Shown here: positions 23,901-37,300 of the stretch, in pieces
Layout of the letters: each line of letters starts with the position of its first letter
Position numbering within the stretch: position 1 is the first letter of the stretch
Origin: Mixophyes australis
Lineage: Eukaryota; Chordata; Amphibia; Anura; Limnodynastidae
Assembly: GCA_036250195.1 (NCBI GenBank)
Contig: JAVHZZ010000003.1
Span: forward strand, 333,194,375-333,258,374
Reading direction: 5' to 3'
Length of the DNA stretch: 64,000 nucleotides
Notes under the pieces: generated by a model
What the model was told of the DNA's origin: nothing
Databases searched by the model: none
Seen by the model: the letters and a program-made list of their open reading frames with translations, nothing else
Made by a program: the position numbers and the translations under genes

Positions 23901-24147
23901 GCTTCCTATTGGGAATGGGCCACAAACTGTACAGTTCAAAGTGTCAGGGTGGCCCGGGTCACAGAGGCACAATCTAGCCTTTGGACTGGTCTGAGTAATG
24001 ATTATGGCTGCCCTAAGGTCTCCTACTTATAGGAGTCAATAAGGCGCTCACAGTGTTTTTGAATGCTTTGATGAATCGGAGCAACGCAGAGCCAATCCTA
24101 CTATAGCAAAATTAAAGAGAGAGGTAATTGAGCTCTGGGCCCTTTTA

Positions 24148-24533
24148 AGCTGGGTACACACTACAGAAGATTTCTTGAAAGTCCCTATGAGCATGCTAAT
24201 GCATGTGTACACACCTACACAATTTACCTTCAGATCTGTGCTCTTCATCTGTCATAACCATCTGCTGAAAAGATTGTGACTCTGCACACTCCATAGAGAT
24301 CTGCCTACACTGCTGGTCGTGAGTGCATACACACTGCACAATTTCCTCAAAGTTCCATCGTTGATAGTGAGTTTTAATCAACTTATAAAATCAAATCAAC
24401 CGATACAATGTGCTTTGGTACAATAAACATGATCGTGGGAGCTTACACACGAATGCGATATCGGACCTAACAGTCGTTTATTGTGCGATTGGCATTATAA
24501 ATCGGGTGACAAACCTGTAGTGTGTACCCAGCT
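24148..24533. mobile_element. MITE with perfect 19-bp inverted ends, flanked by TTA
   Basis: The left end 'agctgggtacacactacag' and the right end 'ctgtagtgtgtacccagct' are exact inverted copies over 19 bases. The trinucleotide TTA lies immediately outside both ends (24145-24147 and 24534-24536). A 3-bp TTA or TAA duplication is characteristic of PIF/Harbinger elements, so that superfamily is the best guess. The 386-base element has no transposase. Confidence 0.87.
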
Positions 24534-24537
24534 TTAG

Positions 24538-25314
24538 AAAGTAGGCCCACAAAATCCATGTATTGACTTTGATGCAAGGCAAGATGGCTGCTTAAGTGAG
24601 AAGCTCCTGCAATCAAAAGGCTATACTTGGGCAAGGAATCTGGCAAACAATTCATGAGTCACACAATTAATCCCTACAGCAGCTACTCTCCGCCTATGTC
24701 TAGCTCCTGTGAGAAGACACTCCGGTAGGCAGGCACTGTCGAAGCCACCCTCTTGAGAAGAAAGGTATATTGGATTCTAAACAAAACTTCTCCTTTGAAG
24801 AGAAGACCCGCTGGAGGCCAGACATGACTGGGAACATATATATTATATTATATTTGTTTGCCAACCAGATAATATATGGAAGCTGCAGTTAATTGCATGC
24901 TCACAGACATAAAGTCTGAGATTACCACTATTAGACAAGATTTAGAATAGGAGAGAGACAGGGAAAGCTCACAACAATATGTACAATTAGACCTCCTCAG
25001 AGATAATGTTAAACAGCAGTCCCATACCGCTGTTTAACATTCAGGGACACCTAAAGATCAATTATCCCTATGCCACGTTACCTCCAGTTTTTTCCAATCT
25101 GAGTGGGGGATGCTTGGAACCCAGTAGAGATTAATGTGGATCACACACAGCAATACTGTACATACCCAAAATGCATGAGGAAGAGGGGACGAGGAATTAC
25201 AAAAGTAAATGAAAATAAAAAAAATAGTATTATGTAATAGATCTCATATACCTCATTCATTCAACTCCTCCAATCTACCAGCATTGTATGTAGTAATATC
25301 TACATATAGCTCCA

Positions 25315-25320
<6 letters not shown>
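24538..25320. other. Unassigned non-coding stretch
   Basis: No recognisable repeat or exon. A short inverted pair ('gttaaacagcagtccc' and 'accgctgtttaac') lies near 25009-25040. Confidence 0.4.

Positions 25321-25350
<30 letters not shown>
25321..25350. repeat. (TA)n microsatellite
   Basis: About 30 bases of TA dinucleotide. Confidence 0.95.
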
Positions 25351-25352
<2 letters not shown>

Positions 25353-25805
25353 GTAATGATCTAACTGCACAGTTACTAAAAAGAGTCAACATACCACCAA
25401 TTAACGCTTTATAATCTCATAATTCATTACTATTAGCACTTATGTGAAATATCAGTCTGATAACCATCAATTGTATGTTTTCCCAATTAAAAAATAACTG
25501 ACATAAAATGAAATCAGAGATTGCTAAGTAATAAGAAGTAACCGTAAATACGATGACATTAATGGCGAGAGCCCAGGGGACTCTTTTCGGGGTTTTTTTA
25601 GTCATTGTTCAGCTTGTGTTTAAATTTAAAAAAAAAATAAAACTCTCAACCTAAAATCTGCTTACTGATAATTTAACATTTTCTTCTTGCCGATTTATTT
25701 TCTTTTTGACCTAAAATACAAAGTAGATTTGATTGTGCATTTCTGCCTTCCAGAAATACTTCTTTATATTTATTGAGCTAATAATCTACCAAATGTTAAC
25801 ATTGT

Positions 25806-25912
25806 TTTTCTTTTCTTTTTTTTGCAGAACCACATGCGGCGAGTGTATTGGTCTATGACAGAAGTTATTATTAAAAGGCATTCACTCAGACCCTCCCTGC
25901 AGAAAAATCACA
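25806..25912 (+). other. Splice-acceptor-like site with short open frame
   Basis: A long pyrimidine run ending in 'tttttttgcag' (to about 25827) is followed by 31 sense codons before a TGA. A branch-point-like 'gagctaataat' lies upstream. I do not recognise the encoded peptide, and chance acceptors of this quality are common in AT-rich DNA. No donor-flanked partner exon is identifiable. Confidence 0.15.
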
Positions 25913-26019
25913 ATTTTTATTGAATGTTCCATCCTTATACAACATTGCAGAAGTACAGTCAATTTCATGGCATTTTTTCACATTCCTTCCTTTCTCACAT
26001 ATAGTACAATTAAAATTCA

Positions 26020-26612
26020 ATGATAATTTCCTGTTTACACTATTGCAACACCCTCCTGTGGTCTCCACTCCAATCATATGAATTCTGCAGCGAGACTCAT
26101 ACATTTTCCCTCCTGCCCCTCTCAGATACTCTCCTTACACAACCTCCATACTGTATACAACCTCCTTCTGTCTTCCTCTCTGATCACCTCTTAGCACTTT
26201 CATATCATCATCATTTATTTATATAGCGCCAGCAAATTCAGTAGTGCTTTACAATTATCTAGGATTTCTCTTGTGCTGCACATATTCTCTGGGACACCCT
26301 TCCTTCCCTGAAAACTCACCTTTCCAACAATCATATAACCTTATCTCATAATAACATGCTTCACTTGTGTGATTTGCTTTCCACAGAGGTTTTATATACA
26401 ATGCATTCACACTGTTTAAAGCTCCTTCGCCTATTTTTCCTATCCATTTTTCTTAAGACTGTAACCTCTTTGGAGCAGAGTTCTCATTCCTATTGTGTCT
26501 CCATATGTGTAAATGTTGGAATGATGTCATTGTTATAATGTTCTCTATGTAGTACTCTGTACAGTACGGCGGGAAATGTTAGCGCTTAATAAATCAATGA
26601 TAATAACAATAC
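26020..26612 (+). mobile_element. Degenerate L2-like LINE 3' end
   Basis: The translated relic begins around an 'HYCNTLL' segment, corresponding to the DYCNxLL motif of L2-type reverse transcriptases. Further on, 'ctgaaaactcacctttccaa' encodes a LKTHLF-like end seen in the intact frame at 50.3 kb. It then passes into a 3' untranslated part and ends 'ttagcgcttaataaatca' plus a (aat/gat) tail. Stops and frameshifts throughout mark it as dead. It is interrupted by the tail fragment at 26205-26262. Confidence 0.7.
26205..26262 (-). mobile_element. LINE/SINE 3' tail fragment
   Basis: On the minus strand it reads 'aattgtaaagcactactgaa' then 'tttgctggcgctatataaat', followed by (gat)n. This matches the 3' terminus of the L2-type LINE at 50.7 kb. 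It looks like a severely truncated insertion into the older LINE relic. Confidence 0.75.
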
Positions 26613-26976
26613 TAAATCTCACAAGTGTATGCATACCCTACTTTAAAGGACAACTTATTGATCCTATATTGTATTCCTCTGCCATCGCTAATTTCACAAA
26701 GCTGTTCTCATTTACTCTTAGTAAACATGCTAAAAACTGCCTAACCACCGCTAACTTTACACAATAGCCAGGGTCAGGCAACATAAAGAGATGTCAAAAT
26801 AATAAAATTATTTTAAAATATACCCATTGACATATTTAAACCAAGTAATGTTGTCTGATAAGTAGCTTTGTTAAGGGTTAAAAACGTTGCTAATATTATG
26901 CTAAAATGACAATGCTGGTCACTTTGGAAAGGTAGAAAGAAACATTCACAATTAGTTTACATAGACCAGCACCATC
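26613..26976. other. Unassigned spacer
   Basis: AT-rich, no recognisable feature. Confidence 0.4.
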
Positions 26977-27200
26977 AGGGCTGTAACAATAGGGGGTGCA
27001 GTGGCTTTGTGGTCTGACAATGCTGGGTCATCCCTCCTCCAAGGCACCCGCTCTGCTCTCAAAAGAGCAGATGCCTCCGGAGCAGCGCATTTGCCGGACC
27101 GCGCATGCTCAGAAGAGGCCTCTGCACTTCTCTACCGACAGCAGGGTGGAGGACCCAGGATCCTACCCAAATTTTGCTATGGAACCAGGCGGTGCACTGT
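26977..27200. mobile_element. Possible hAT-like MITE, left end only
   Basis: 'cagggctgtaacaataggg' resembles hAT termini such as that at 15267, and the interior 'agggggtgcagtggc' resembles 42973-43020. No right terminus or target duplication is visible, so this is a truncated copy at best. Confidence 0.4.
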
Positions 27201-29019
27201 TCAACCCCTGAGTGCAACGTGTCAAAGTCACGTGACTGGGTAGTGCTAGTAATATCAAATCACATGCCTCCAACACAGGAGACATCATTCCTCTGGCACA
27301 GGCCAGATTATGGTAGTTCGGTAAGAAATGCTAAAAATGACATACTTAACATTATAGACAATATTTAAAACAAAATAGCAAACAAACTACAAATAAACCA
27401 ACAGCTATGTAAGCAACTGGATGATGAACTTTGTCCCATACATAGGGGCATTTGACAATACACAATCTTCCTGCAGCAGTGAGAAAAGCCTCATATCACT
27501 ACTATGTGCAATTGGGTACCCTGCTCCTTTCACTGACCAACTCTCAGTCTGTGGCTTCCTCCTTGCCTAGATTCCTTCCCATGAGTGTGGACAGGACACT
27601 GCCTCCCACAAGATCAGCTTCTGCTGTTGTGAACATGACAATGATCTCATTGACTGATAAAAATAAGTAACACACATTCGAGCAGGAAATGAAATTGAAT
27701 ACAATAAGGTGCACAGACCTTAGTCAGATGTACCTTAAAATTGGCAAACTTTTCCTGTTGACATTGTTATATTACACTGGTGGAGGTAAACAGCACCTTT
27801 AACCACAACTTTAAGTAGTGAATAGCACATTTCATCTTCATTCAAGAACATTCTGCACACAATTATTTTTTTCAAGGGCTGTGTTTGTTTTCTCGGTCTG
27901 CCTAAGTGTTTTTGTATTTTTGCTTTGTTGCACTGGGCAAATTGAAGGTAGTGGGCTGTGAAATCACTAAGTATCCTGCTGTTTTACTGAAAGCTGATCC
28001 CTGTCATGGAAGAAAGTCAAATTAAGCCAACAATTGTTTGAGTCTATGGTTCAGAAAATTTCCTATTGACAATTGCTTTATATCGGTAGTAGTACGGATC
28101 TAAATGAAGTGCTGAATGTTGCCTCCCCAATTTACACAGTAACAGTGTGCACTATTAGCCTCCCAGTCTATTTATAACTATATTTTACCAATCTGTTTTC
28201 TGCCTGCTATCATAGTATTTGTGTCGTTCTTCCTGTTGTTTTTAGCACAGTCTGTCAAGTAAGTAAACTAAAACAGACATGGAAGTTCTATATTGCAGCC
28301 AGTGTCAGCAGATACATTTAGAACGGTCTGACACTTGCTAAATTGAAGCCGCATAATGGAGCATTAGCTCCACCCTTCCAAGTGTAGGTAAATGCAGGAT
28401 TGCCAGCTGTAGGTATTACAGATTAACACAAGCATCAGATGCACCATTATGCTAAATGTGTTTGCACCATCCAGGGTCATATTAATAAAGAAGCATTTTT
28501 CCCAGACCCAGTGGGACAGGAGGCCCACCATTAAACTACCTTGCAATGGACTATGGATAGAAAAAGCCGTCCTGAGAAGACCAGAGATACTTCAGTCGCT
28601 TGATTTAGGAGATAATAAGATCTGTTGGGTCAAATAAATACACAAGGAGAAAGAAGGTGTAAATAACATGACTGCTTCCATGTCTTCCTTGTATAGTGCA
28701 TGCTAGTGAGACCCACTATTGGGTTCTCTGGTATGATAGTATCATTGTTTTATGTATTAGTGGCATTTTCTACCTTAAGACAGCTTCCTTCTTTTTTTTT
28801 CCCAGCTAATTTGTGTACTTCAGACAGTTGTTTATTTCTGTTGCCCTTGGACATGATACAGAAATGCTGTGTGTATAGACAAGAGGCTAATCTGAACCGT
28901 ATCTAAGGTCAATAAAAAATAAACAAATATATGTGGATGATATAAATGCCTTAGTGAAAAATAAAAAGGTAGAAAGATAAAGCAAAGCATTCAGTAACAA
29001 AGATCAGAACACCATATAC
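27201..29019. other. Unassigned non-coding stretch
   Basis: No recognisable repeats or exons. The pyrimidine run ending in 'cccag' near 28804 is another chance acceptor-like site with no supporting frame. Confidence 0.45.
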
Positions 29020-29323
29020 ATCATCATCACCATTTATTTATATAGTGCCACTGATTCCGCAGCGCTGTACAGAGAACTCATTCACATCAGTCCCTACACC
29101 ATTGGAGCTTACAGCTTAAATTCCCTAATATAGACACACAGACAGAGAGAGAGAGACTAGGGTTAATTTTGATAGCAGCCAATTAACCTACTAGTATGTT
29201 TTTGGAGTGTGGGAGGAAACCGGAGAACCCGGAGGAAACCCACGCAAACACGGGAGAACATACAAACTCCTCACAGATAAGGCCATGGTCGGGAATTGAA
29301 CTCATGATCCCAGTGCTGTAAGG
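29020..29323 (-). mobile_element. V-SINE-type SINE, copy 3 (head truncated)
   Basis: Same architecture as the other copies: (gat)n, the 'ctatataaataaatgg' tail, and a core with 'tttcctccgggttctccggt' on the minus strand. It stops just inside the tRNA-like head near 29323. Confidence 0.9.
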
Positions 29324-30127
29324 TTGAACCAATAAATGAAGATTGTTCAATAGTGGATAACCTCTTTAACTATGGGCATCACCTTGTAAGGCCTCTGAGT
29401 ACAGCAATATGTTTCCAGTGTCAGTTGTCAGCAGACTACTAGCAGTAACTGGAACCTGGCAGCCGACAGCTCTATGCCAGGCTCTTCTATAGTGGGTAGA
29501 GGGTGCCATGGGCATTAGCTACTTAGATTGTCCTCATTTCATACTGGCCCATTAAATGGTCTATTTTATGCATAAGTTTGCATAAAATATTGTTATGCTA
29601 GATTTGCATCCTCAATTATTTTCATTAAGATCCATATTATGAAGAAGTGGATTTGCCATACTTATTATACAACATTGAATCTATTTTTACAAATGAGACA
29701 GTTCTTATAAAATGGGTACTTAACCTTCCAGCAAGGCGCATTTGTTGCCTCTATAAAAAGCTCTAGAGCACATTAATCTGGGATATAATTATGTATAAAA
29801 GGTGTTATAATAAAACATTGTGAATGAGTTTTTATTTATCACTCAGCAGAAATGTATGTTTATTTTAAGTATAGTATCTCTACTATCTTGTTCATGCTAG
29901 TTAAAGGGTAAGTTTTAGTACTTGTTTCATCTCTGCACTAACATTTTTGCCCCTTATAAAATATAATCATTAAAAACAGAATAATTAGATTATCAGGACT
30001 TTTCTCAGGTGCAGCACGAGGACCTTAATCTGGATGCACTCTGCATTCCAAACTTTCATGTGTCATATTAATAAAAAACTGGAAAATTTAAGAAAAGGTA
30101 TTCATTAGATTAGGAATTAATCTACAT
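29324..30127. other. Unassigned non-coding stretch
   Basis: AT-rich sequence between two SINEs, with no recognisable feature. Confidence 0.45.
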
Positions 30128-30485
30128 ATCACCACCATTTATTCATATAGCACCACTGATTCCGCAGCGCTGTACAGAGAACGCATTCACATCAGTCCCT
30201 GCCCCCTTGGAGCTTACAGTCTAAATTCCCTAACACACACACACACACACACAGACAGACAGAGAGATAGAGACACAGACAGACTAGGGTCAATTTTTGA
30301 TAGCAGTCAATTAACCTACTAGTATGTTTTTGGAGTGTGGGAGGAAACCGGAGCACCCGGAGGAAACCCACGCAAACACAGGGAGAACATACAAACTCCA
30401 AACAGATAAGGCCATGGTTGGGAATTGAACTCATGACCCCAGTGATGTGAGGCAGAAGTGCTAACCACTTGGCCACCGTGCTGCC
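30128..30485 (-). mobile_element. V-SINE-type SINE, copy 4 (full length)
   Basis: The minus strand begins 'gggcagcacggtggccaag', includes a B-box-like 'ggtcatgagttcaattccc', the V-SINE-type core, an internal (tg)n run, and the LINE-like tail. About 358 bases, one of the most complete copies here. Confidence 0.93.
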
Positions 30486-33227
30486 CAACATACATACATC
30501 TTTCATAGTATTTTAGACTAAAGTAACTGTATAAGATGGCTGATCCAAGTATACGACAAACAGGAGACCAGCTTCATAAAATTGAGAATTTACTCATTGT
30601 ACACCCTGCACACTGCCACCTTTTGTTGGTCTCTTTCCATATCAGAGCCAGCATGACCCAACTGAAAATCTAGGCACTTTGCCACGCTTCCAACCTGCCC
30701 AGATCAGGTTATCTGGCAACTACAGGACTGTTGTGCATACATTTCTGTTCTACACATTACGGCTTACTATAACATCCGATTATAATAACATGGTAGAACT
30801 AGCACAAATGGATTTATCCCCCTGTAAGCAATCAGACAGTACCTTTCATTTGTCTCACTTGCAGGAAACTAATAAAAGCTGGTTTGTGATTGATTTTCAT
30901 GGAATACATTTGCAGATGTGCACATAGGAAGGGGTTCCCAAAAACCTACCCTCCAGTCCATGGACGGCAGGGGATGTGATCACTGGCCAATCACAAATCA
31001 GAACTCCTGCATTCATGGACATTTGCTGGAATTCCAATTCATAGCAGTGAGTACATCCCTCTCAAAGGAGGAGGTACATGGAGTATGCTTATGATGAGGT
31101 CACCATGCACTGCTCCTTGTATTAAGTAGTGACATACCAGGGAGCCTGAAGTTACTCCTGCGTCTCCCCCACCTTCCACTGTCACTGCACACATCTGATG
31201 TCAGTTTTTGGATTCGCTGCAGGATGGAAGTGGGTCAAACTGAACCCACTCCTGCCCCCCACATTCTTCCTAGATCTAATTCCTCCCCTTGTGACATCAG
31301 CAAGATACCCTGAAAAGTCAATGACGTAGGAAGACAAGGAGCCCTAATTCACTTCTTCCCTGTCTCTAGCTAGATTACAATCTATAGCCTGGGTCCATGG
31401 GTGGAAAATGTGAGATAAACAACAAAGGTAAATCTTAGATCCACTGCTCTGATCCAGTGATGTCTGTAGTGGTATTAACAGAAGAATCTCCTGCTGAGGA
31501 CATGCTTTTAATTTTTAATCAGAGTGCGGCATTACACCTCCCAATCATCTTCCCATTTATCAGAGTGGGACCTGGGAGCGTGAGAGTCACTACGATCTAG
31601 AGAGAGGATCAACTCCTTGGAATGTTACAGACTGTGCGGGCCCAGTGGATCAGGAAAGCGCAGGTAAACGAGATTTTCCCCTGTATGCCTGAGGTGGATT
31701 TACGTGTGGAAACAAAAGAGACGCCAACAAAGTATTTTTAGTAGATTTTAGAGACTTTCTAATGCTGAATTATCTTTGGCCTGATGTGCAGTGATGACAT
31801 CAAACAGTGCTCTTGAGTTACAAAGCTAAACAGGTCATGCTGGTGCATCCACAGTTGCAAAGAGAGGGAAAGGAAAAAGCAACTTGGGCCGCATATTTCA
31901 GTGTCAGTGGGGCTCCCAGAATCCCTGGGCCTTGGTATGGTTGCAGTTTCAGAGGCCTACATAAATATCATCTCACATACATTATGTGTTTTTGTTATTG
32001 TGTGTTAAGTTTCACATTAAAGTACAACTAGATCATTGGTGCCATCTCTACAGAGTCTTGACACCCTAATACAGCTTTGGAACTGATTAAATATATCACC
32101 CAAATAGACACATTTGGGTGGGAAGGTTAAACATACCACTGCTGAAAATGGAATAATTGTGCCCTCTGTTCTATTTGAAATAACAGTAGCACAATCTCCC
32201 AGGGCTGTGGTGTTGAGACTCCATTTTCATCATAAGCTGATAATTGGAAAGAGCTTGCTGTTGAGGGTGTTTTTTGAAGCATAAAGCAACTAATTAGCAG
32301 GATATAAATCTTGTAAACAGTGCTACAATTAAATGGGAACAATGGAGATGTTTCAGACTTTTTTTTTTTACTTATACAATGTTTTTATCCTGTCGTTTTC
32401 TAATTTTTTCCTTAAAGCTCTAAGTCAGAACATGACAGCTGTCTCCATTTTCTGCAATGGCACTGTATGTCTATAAAGAGAAAATGCAATTATCAATCTA
32501 CTTTAATTCCAAACTGCTAAAATGAGATTTCCACTGCTATATTACGGTTTACAATTTAAAATTAGCAGTGCATGGCTTTAATATTGGCATGGAAAACTTA
32601 GCAGAGGTTTGCTATAAAACTGTCTGTTTTATAGAGACAGGTGTGCTTTGGGGAAACGGTGCTACTTGTAACGTTTAACTCTTTTTGTGACAAAATGTGA
32701 AAAATGTAACATATTTTACTTGTGATGAGATCATATCAATGAAATCATACAGTTGGTGCTATGTGTGAGGCACAAGAACTAAAACAATATAATTTAATTC
32801 AAATAAGATTGCGGGTGGCCAAAATGGATAGGTGTGACTAAGTGCCCAGATTTTATGTGACGTTTCCTCTGGAATGACTTTAAATTACATATTGCTATAA
32901 ATCAAAAAGGTCAACTTTGTTTTCATATACCCAATAATAAGATAATTTGCAAAGTATTAACAATTCATTTATTCAAGCTAAGTATTGCATTTCCAAAATG
33001 GTTTTCCTGGACTGTGCCCTGTGTAGTGGTCCGGTAGTAATACTGGATGTGTATAACACCTACTTCATTAATCTACACAAATAGGGACTAATGCAGATTT
33101 GGCCGTAAAATGGAATAAATTACTTTAAAAGATATAAAAAATAAAATTTAAAAAAAAAAGGACACAAAAAAAATGTATTTCTGCTCATATGCTGCACAAA
33201 TCTCCAGATGCCTCTGCAGCATATGGT
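30486..33227. other. Unassigned non-coding stretch
   Basis: No named repeat and no credible exon. About 32430-32690 is free of repeats and AT-rich with 'gcaattatcaatctacttta'-type motifs, and could be conserved, but this is only an impression. Confidence 0.4.
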
Positions 33228-33562
33228 GGGCAGCATGGTGGCTTAGTAGTTAGCACTTCTGCCTCACAGTACTGGGGTCATGAGTTCATTCCCGACCATG
33301 GCCTTATCTGTGTGGAGTTTGTATGTTCTTTAGCGTGTTTGTGTAGGTTTCTTCCAGGTGCTCCAGTTTCCTCTCACACTACAAAAACATACTGGTAGGT
33401 TAATTGGCTGCTATTAACATTGACCTTAGTCTCTCAGTCTGTGCGTGTGTGAGTATGTTAGGGAATTTAGACTGTAAGCTCCATTGGGGCAGGGACTGAT
33501 GTGAGTGCATTCTATGTACAGTGCTGCGGAGTTGGTGGCACTATATAAATAGCTGATGATGG
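33228..33562 (+). mobile_element. V-SINE-type SINE, copy 5 (full length, diverged)
   Basis: The only plus-strand copy. It starts 'gggcagcatggtggcttag', has a B-box-like 'ggtcatgagttcattccc' and a diverged core ('gtttcttccaggtgctcc'). It ends 'gcactatataaatagctg' plus gatgatg. Changes in the core suggest it is older than the 20.1 and 30.1 kb copies. Confidence 0.92.
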
Positions 33563-34011
33563 TTTACCAGATGTCATCATCATCAGTGAGTATTTGCATA
33601 TCTGCACCTGCCCTATAGCAGATGCATAAGACACGCTTTTTAACAGGCATATATGCGTGTTTCTGCAGATCTGAGTTGCATTTGTGAGAACACGCATTTA
33701 CTGCACTCGGCCAAAGTTAGAACGCCCCTTGAATCCCTGTCCCACCCCTCCAGGTGCAGGAGGGTGTAAGTGCCAAAACCAAGTCTCCATAGGTATATAC
33801 ACATATGGCCACTTTCTGGGCATGCGAAGAGTGATTTTACGCAAGCTACGCAAACTGGCGTACATCCCATTCTGCATCAGTCCCATAGTGTACTTGTATA
33901 TATTGAGCACAATTATAAAATTCCATATTACTGGATCACTAAAGCACTGAATATATTACTGAGCAGTACAGTATTCTACACCATATAGCATAATCATTTT
34001 GTATGTACACA
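33563..34011. other. Unassigned non-coding stretch
   Basis: Mixed-composition sequence with overlapping short frames on both strands and no recognisable domain. Confidence 0.4.
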
Positions 34012-34019
34012 ATAAAATG

Positions 34020-34318
34020 CACACTTGCCTACTCTTCTGGAATGTCCGGGAGACTCACGAATTTCTGGGAGTCATTCCGGACTCCCAGGAGACCAGGACA
34101 ACCTCCCGGAAAATAGCCACTTAGTTAAGTGGTGGGGAAGGGGCTAATCAATGCAGTTCACATGTCATCATGGCAACGCCCCCTGCTGTAATAGGCTAAA
34201 ATGGTTAAGTCAGTTTAGGGGGCGGGGCAAATGACGTGACCAGCTGGACCACGCGCTCAGGAAACGCCAACAGGATCTCCCCTCCCGGGAAGGGAGATCC
34301 CACAAGTTGGCAAGTATG
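34020..34318. mobile_element. hAT-like MITE, family A (copy 4)
   Basis: It starts 'cacacttgcctactcttctg' with the family hairpin 'ggaatgtccgggag' and ends 'acaagttggcaagtatg'. Flanking 8-mers ataaaatg and aataaatg match at 6 of 8. A small palindrome 'tctcccctcccgggaaggga' lies near the right end. Confidence 0.85.
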
Positions 34319-37300
34319 AATAAATGTGAGATAGCTATAATACCCATGCAATAAAGAGCAATTGTGGCTTATAAAGTTGAAATTCTTATCTTCTATTACA
34401 CTACTAGAAAAGTCTGCTGAAAAAACATCAACAAGCCGCAGCTTACATAAAATAATGTTTTATATTCTAAACCTTCCATGCATACAGTTTCTCGAAGAGC
34501 CTGTTTTTCCATGGTGAGCTTAATAAAATAATATTTACACACCAATGTAAAACATGAGCATGTACATAAACCTTACAATTTATACAACATCCAGTTGTTC
34601 ATTTTTTGGTGATTTATGCACAACATACACTTTTTGTTTTTCAGCGATTTATGCTCCTAAAAGTACAGATAAAAGTTTTAAACCTTAAAAAAAAACATTA
34701 AAATATATTACATCTATTTTCAACAATTCAGCCGGTAATGTTGTAAGAAAAGCTGTAATAGATTCTTGCTAACCGCATGCTCTTAAAAGATCTCTCATGG
34801 GAATAACTGCAGATAACACCAAAGGCAGTTAATACTGCTAATATGTTGCTACCTGTTATATTGTTTAACCCTGGTTATCATACTTAGTAACAGCTGCGAT
34901 CTGAAATGCAACAGTGTGAAAATTGGAAATAAAAAGACAAATTTCTGAAACCGTTTATAAAAAATATCCAAGTAAAAACCTAATTATGAACTATGGATGC
35001 ATTTAAAGGGACAGTAGAGAATTCATAACTGGTAAGGGTAATGATTTCCATGGTGAGTGAAAAATATGTATATACTTCTACCCAAAGTCTGCACCTCTCT
35101 TCCACATGAACCTGCAGTTTAAAAAAACAGGTTGAACCCAGAAGTAATTATGAAGTGAATCAATATATTCTTTTAATGACAATATTCTTTTTAATGATTT
35201 GAGGTTTATATTCTGCAGAACCAAAGGCAGCCAGTGATACACATGCGTTCAATGTGAAGGCTTTGACGGCTAGATATCATTCCATGTTTGCAAATGACAT
35301 TGTTTTTCATTAATATTTAAAAATGTGGTTACTAATTCATTTTGTGGGCATGTGGGACATCTGTAAATTACACTCTTGGGATTAATCATCAAGGAAAATG
35401 TTTTCTTGCCTAGAATCAACTAAAATTTACAGAATAAGGTAGAAACATTTTTGGATAAACACAGAAAGTAACATTTACAACATAGTTACATGCATTGTGT
35501 GCATATACCACGAGTGCTATATTGTCCCTGGCAATTACTGACAGTATTTTTGCAGACACATTATTACGTTACACCAACATGTCTACAAGTGTGCAGCATC
35601 TATTCTACAAGTTAGAATGTCAAAGTAAGAACAATATAGGTCACCGAGACGCTAAGGGGGACGTGTTTGTTTTCTTTTGCAGCGACAACGCGGGTCTCAA
35701 TTTACAGGGGATAATAGCTCTGGTTGAGTTCATTAGGTGTTTTATTAATGATTGTATTTTAATTAAGAGACTGCCATGTGTATTATGTTCAAGGGCCAGA
35801 ACTTAGGAGTAGAGGGAGTTGAGAGACCCGTTATTTCTTCAGTAATGCCCATCACCCCCCGCAAATACTCCTCCAACATGGAGCTGTGCCACCAGATGTG
35901 GCGTGGTGCACGCATCCAATCACATTTCCACTACTGCACAGGAACCGGATAAGTAAAGGCAGTGCTCCTCTTGTGGAATGTTCCACACATTCTTCACAAT
36001 TTTATACATGATAACAATTTGCACATTGAACGAGAATATGGATTGTGTAAACACTGTGCAGTCAACTTGAATGATACATAATAATAAACAAGCGCAGAGA
36101 GTAAGTCATAGCAACCCCTCACAGTCATGGCAGGTGGGCATGACTAAAAGGAATGGCGGAAAATAAGATAAAACGTTTATAGATGCAAATAGATCCTATA
36201 TAACCTTTACATCAAACATACAAATAAGTAGAATTTCTTCTATTTTGCCCATTCATTATTAAAGTTAAGATTTGCAGTGCTTCCACAAATAAAAAGTTAA
36301 GGTGTTTTAGGTCAAACAAACTTTAATTAATGTTGCATTTACCGCAGTAGGTTTTCAAAATGTTTTCAGCCTCTTGACAAATCCATTAGGCCAAAAGCAT
36401 AGTGCCCCACTCTACCCTCAATTACTTTTTTTAACAAAATACAAGGCGTTTCATCTTCTTTTGGATTTATGTATTGAACTAAATCAGATCAAGCTGTATA
36501 ATTCCAAGGTTTAGAACCATGGAAACTTATTTTTAACTTCTGACTGCAGAAATGGGTACAAATGCACACGGCTAATTACCATTAATAATGGGGCAAGCTC
36601 TTAGCGGTCTATCAACTCCTAGAAGCACAGCATATGAAGATATCTACGCACTTTTTATTTTGATTGCAAGTGAAAGTTATTTATTAGATCAAAGTTTCTG
36701 ACCCAAATGATGTCATCTCCAGTATATGTATGTAACAATACCATGCGATATATACAATGCAGTGGGTCATACTGCATAACGGAGGAGGAGGGTGTGCACT
36801 GTGCTCTCACACCTTACACCTTCCTCTGGGTGGGTGGGTGGGTTGAAGGGCCACATATATGGCCCTCTACAAACATAAGGCTGCCCATGACTGGTTCAGT
36901 AAATCTACCCCAGAATGTACAAAACTGTTTAGTCATTGCTACCGTAGCACATTTGAGAAAAGATAAGCTGCAGTATTCTGTCTCTTTTCCACCACCTTTA
37001 AGATCATAACATAATGTAACAATGAGCAGAACCATCACCAAAATATCATGTTGATTCTACCTCTTGACAAGCCACAACCCAGAAAGTGATTGACGTTCGG
37101 TCATAGCCTTCTGAAATCAGCAGATAAAATGCCTAGACAGACTTGAAAAAACCATACATGTTTGGTTTGATAGAGCAGATACAAAGGCTTGCCAACACTC
37201 ATGAAAACGCAACTAAATTGTTCATTAGTGTTTCTAGGATGCAGAAATACACTGCTGAGAAAACGCAAGTGTGACACCAGCCTTAAGTAGATATCACATA

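Noticed and set aside
33228..33300. Possible tRNA gene
   Set aside because: The A-box-like and B-box-like segments are the tRNA-derived head of a SINE and continue into its core; no proper cloverleaf is expected.
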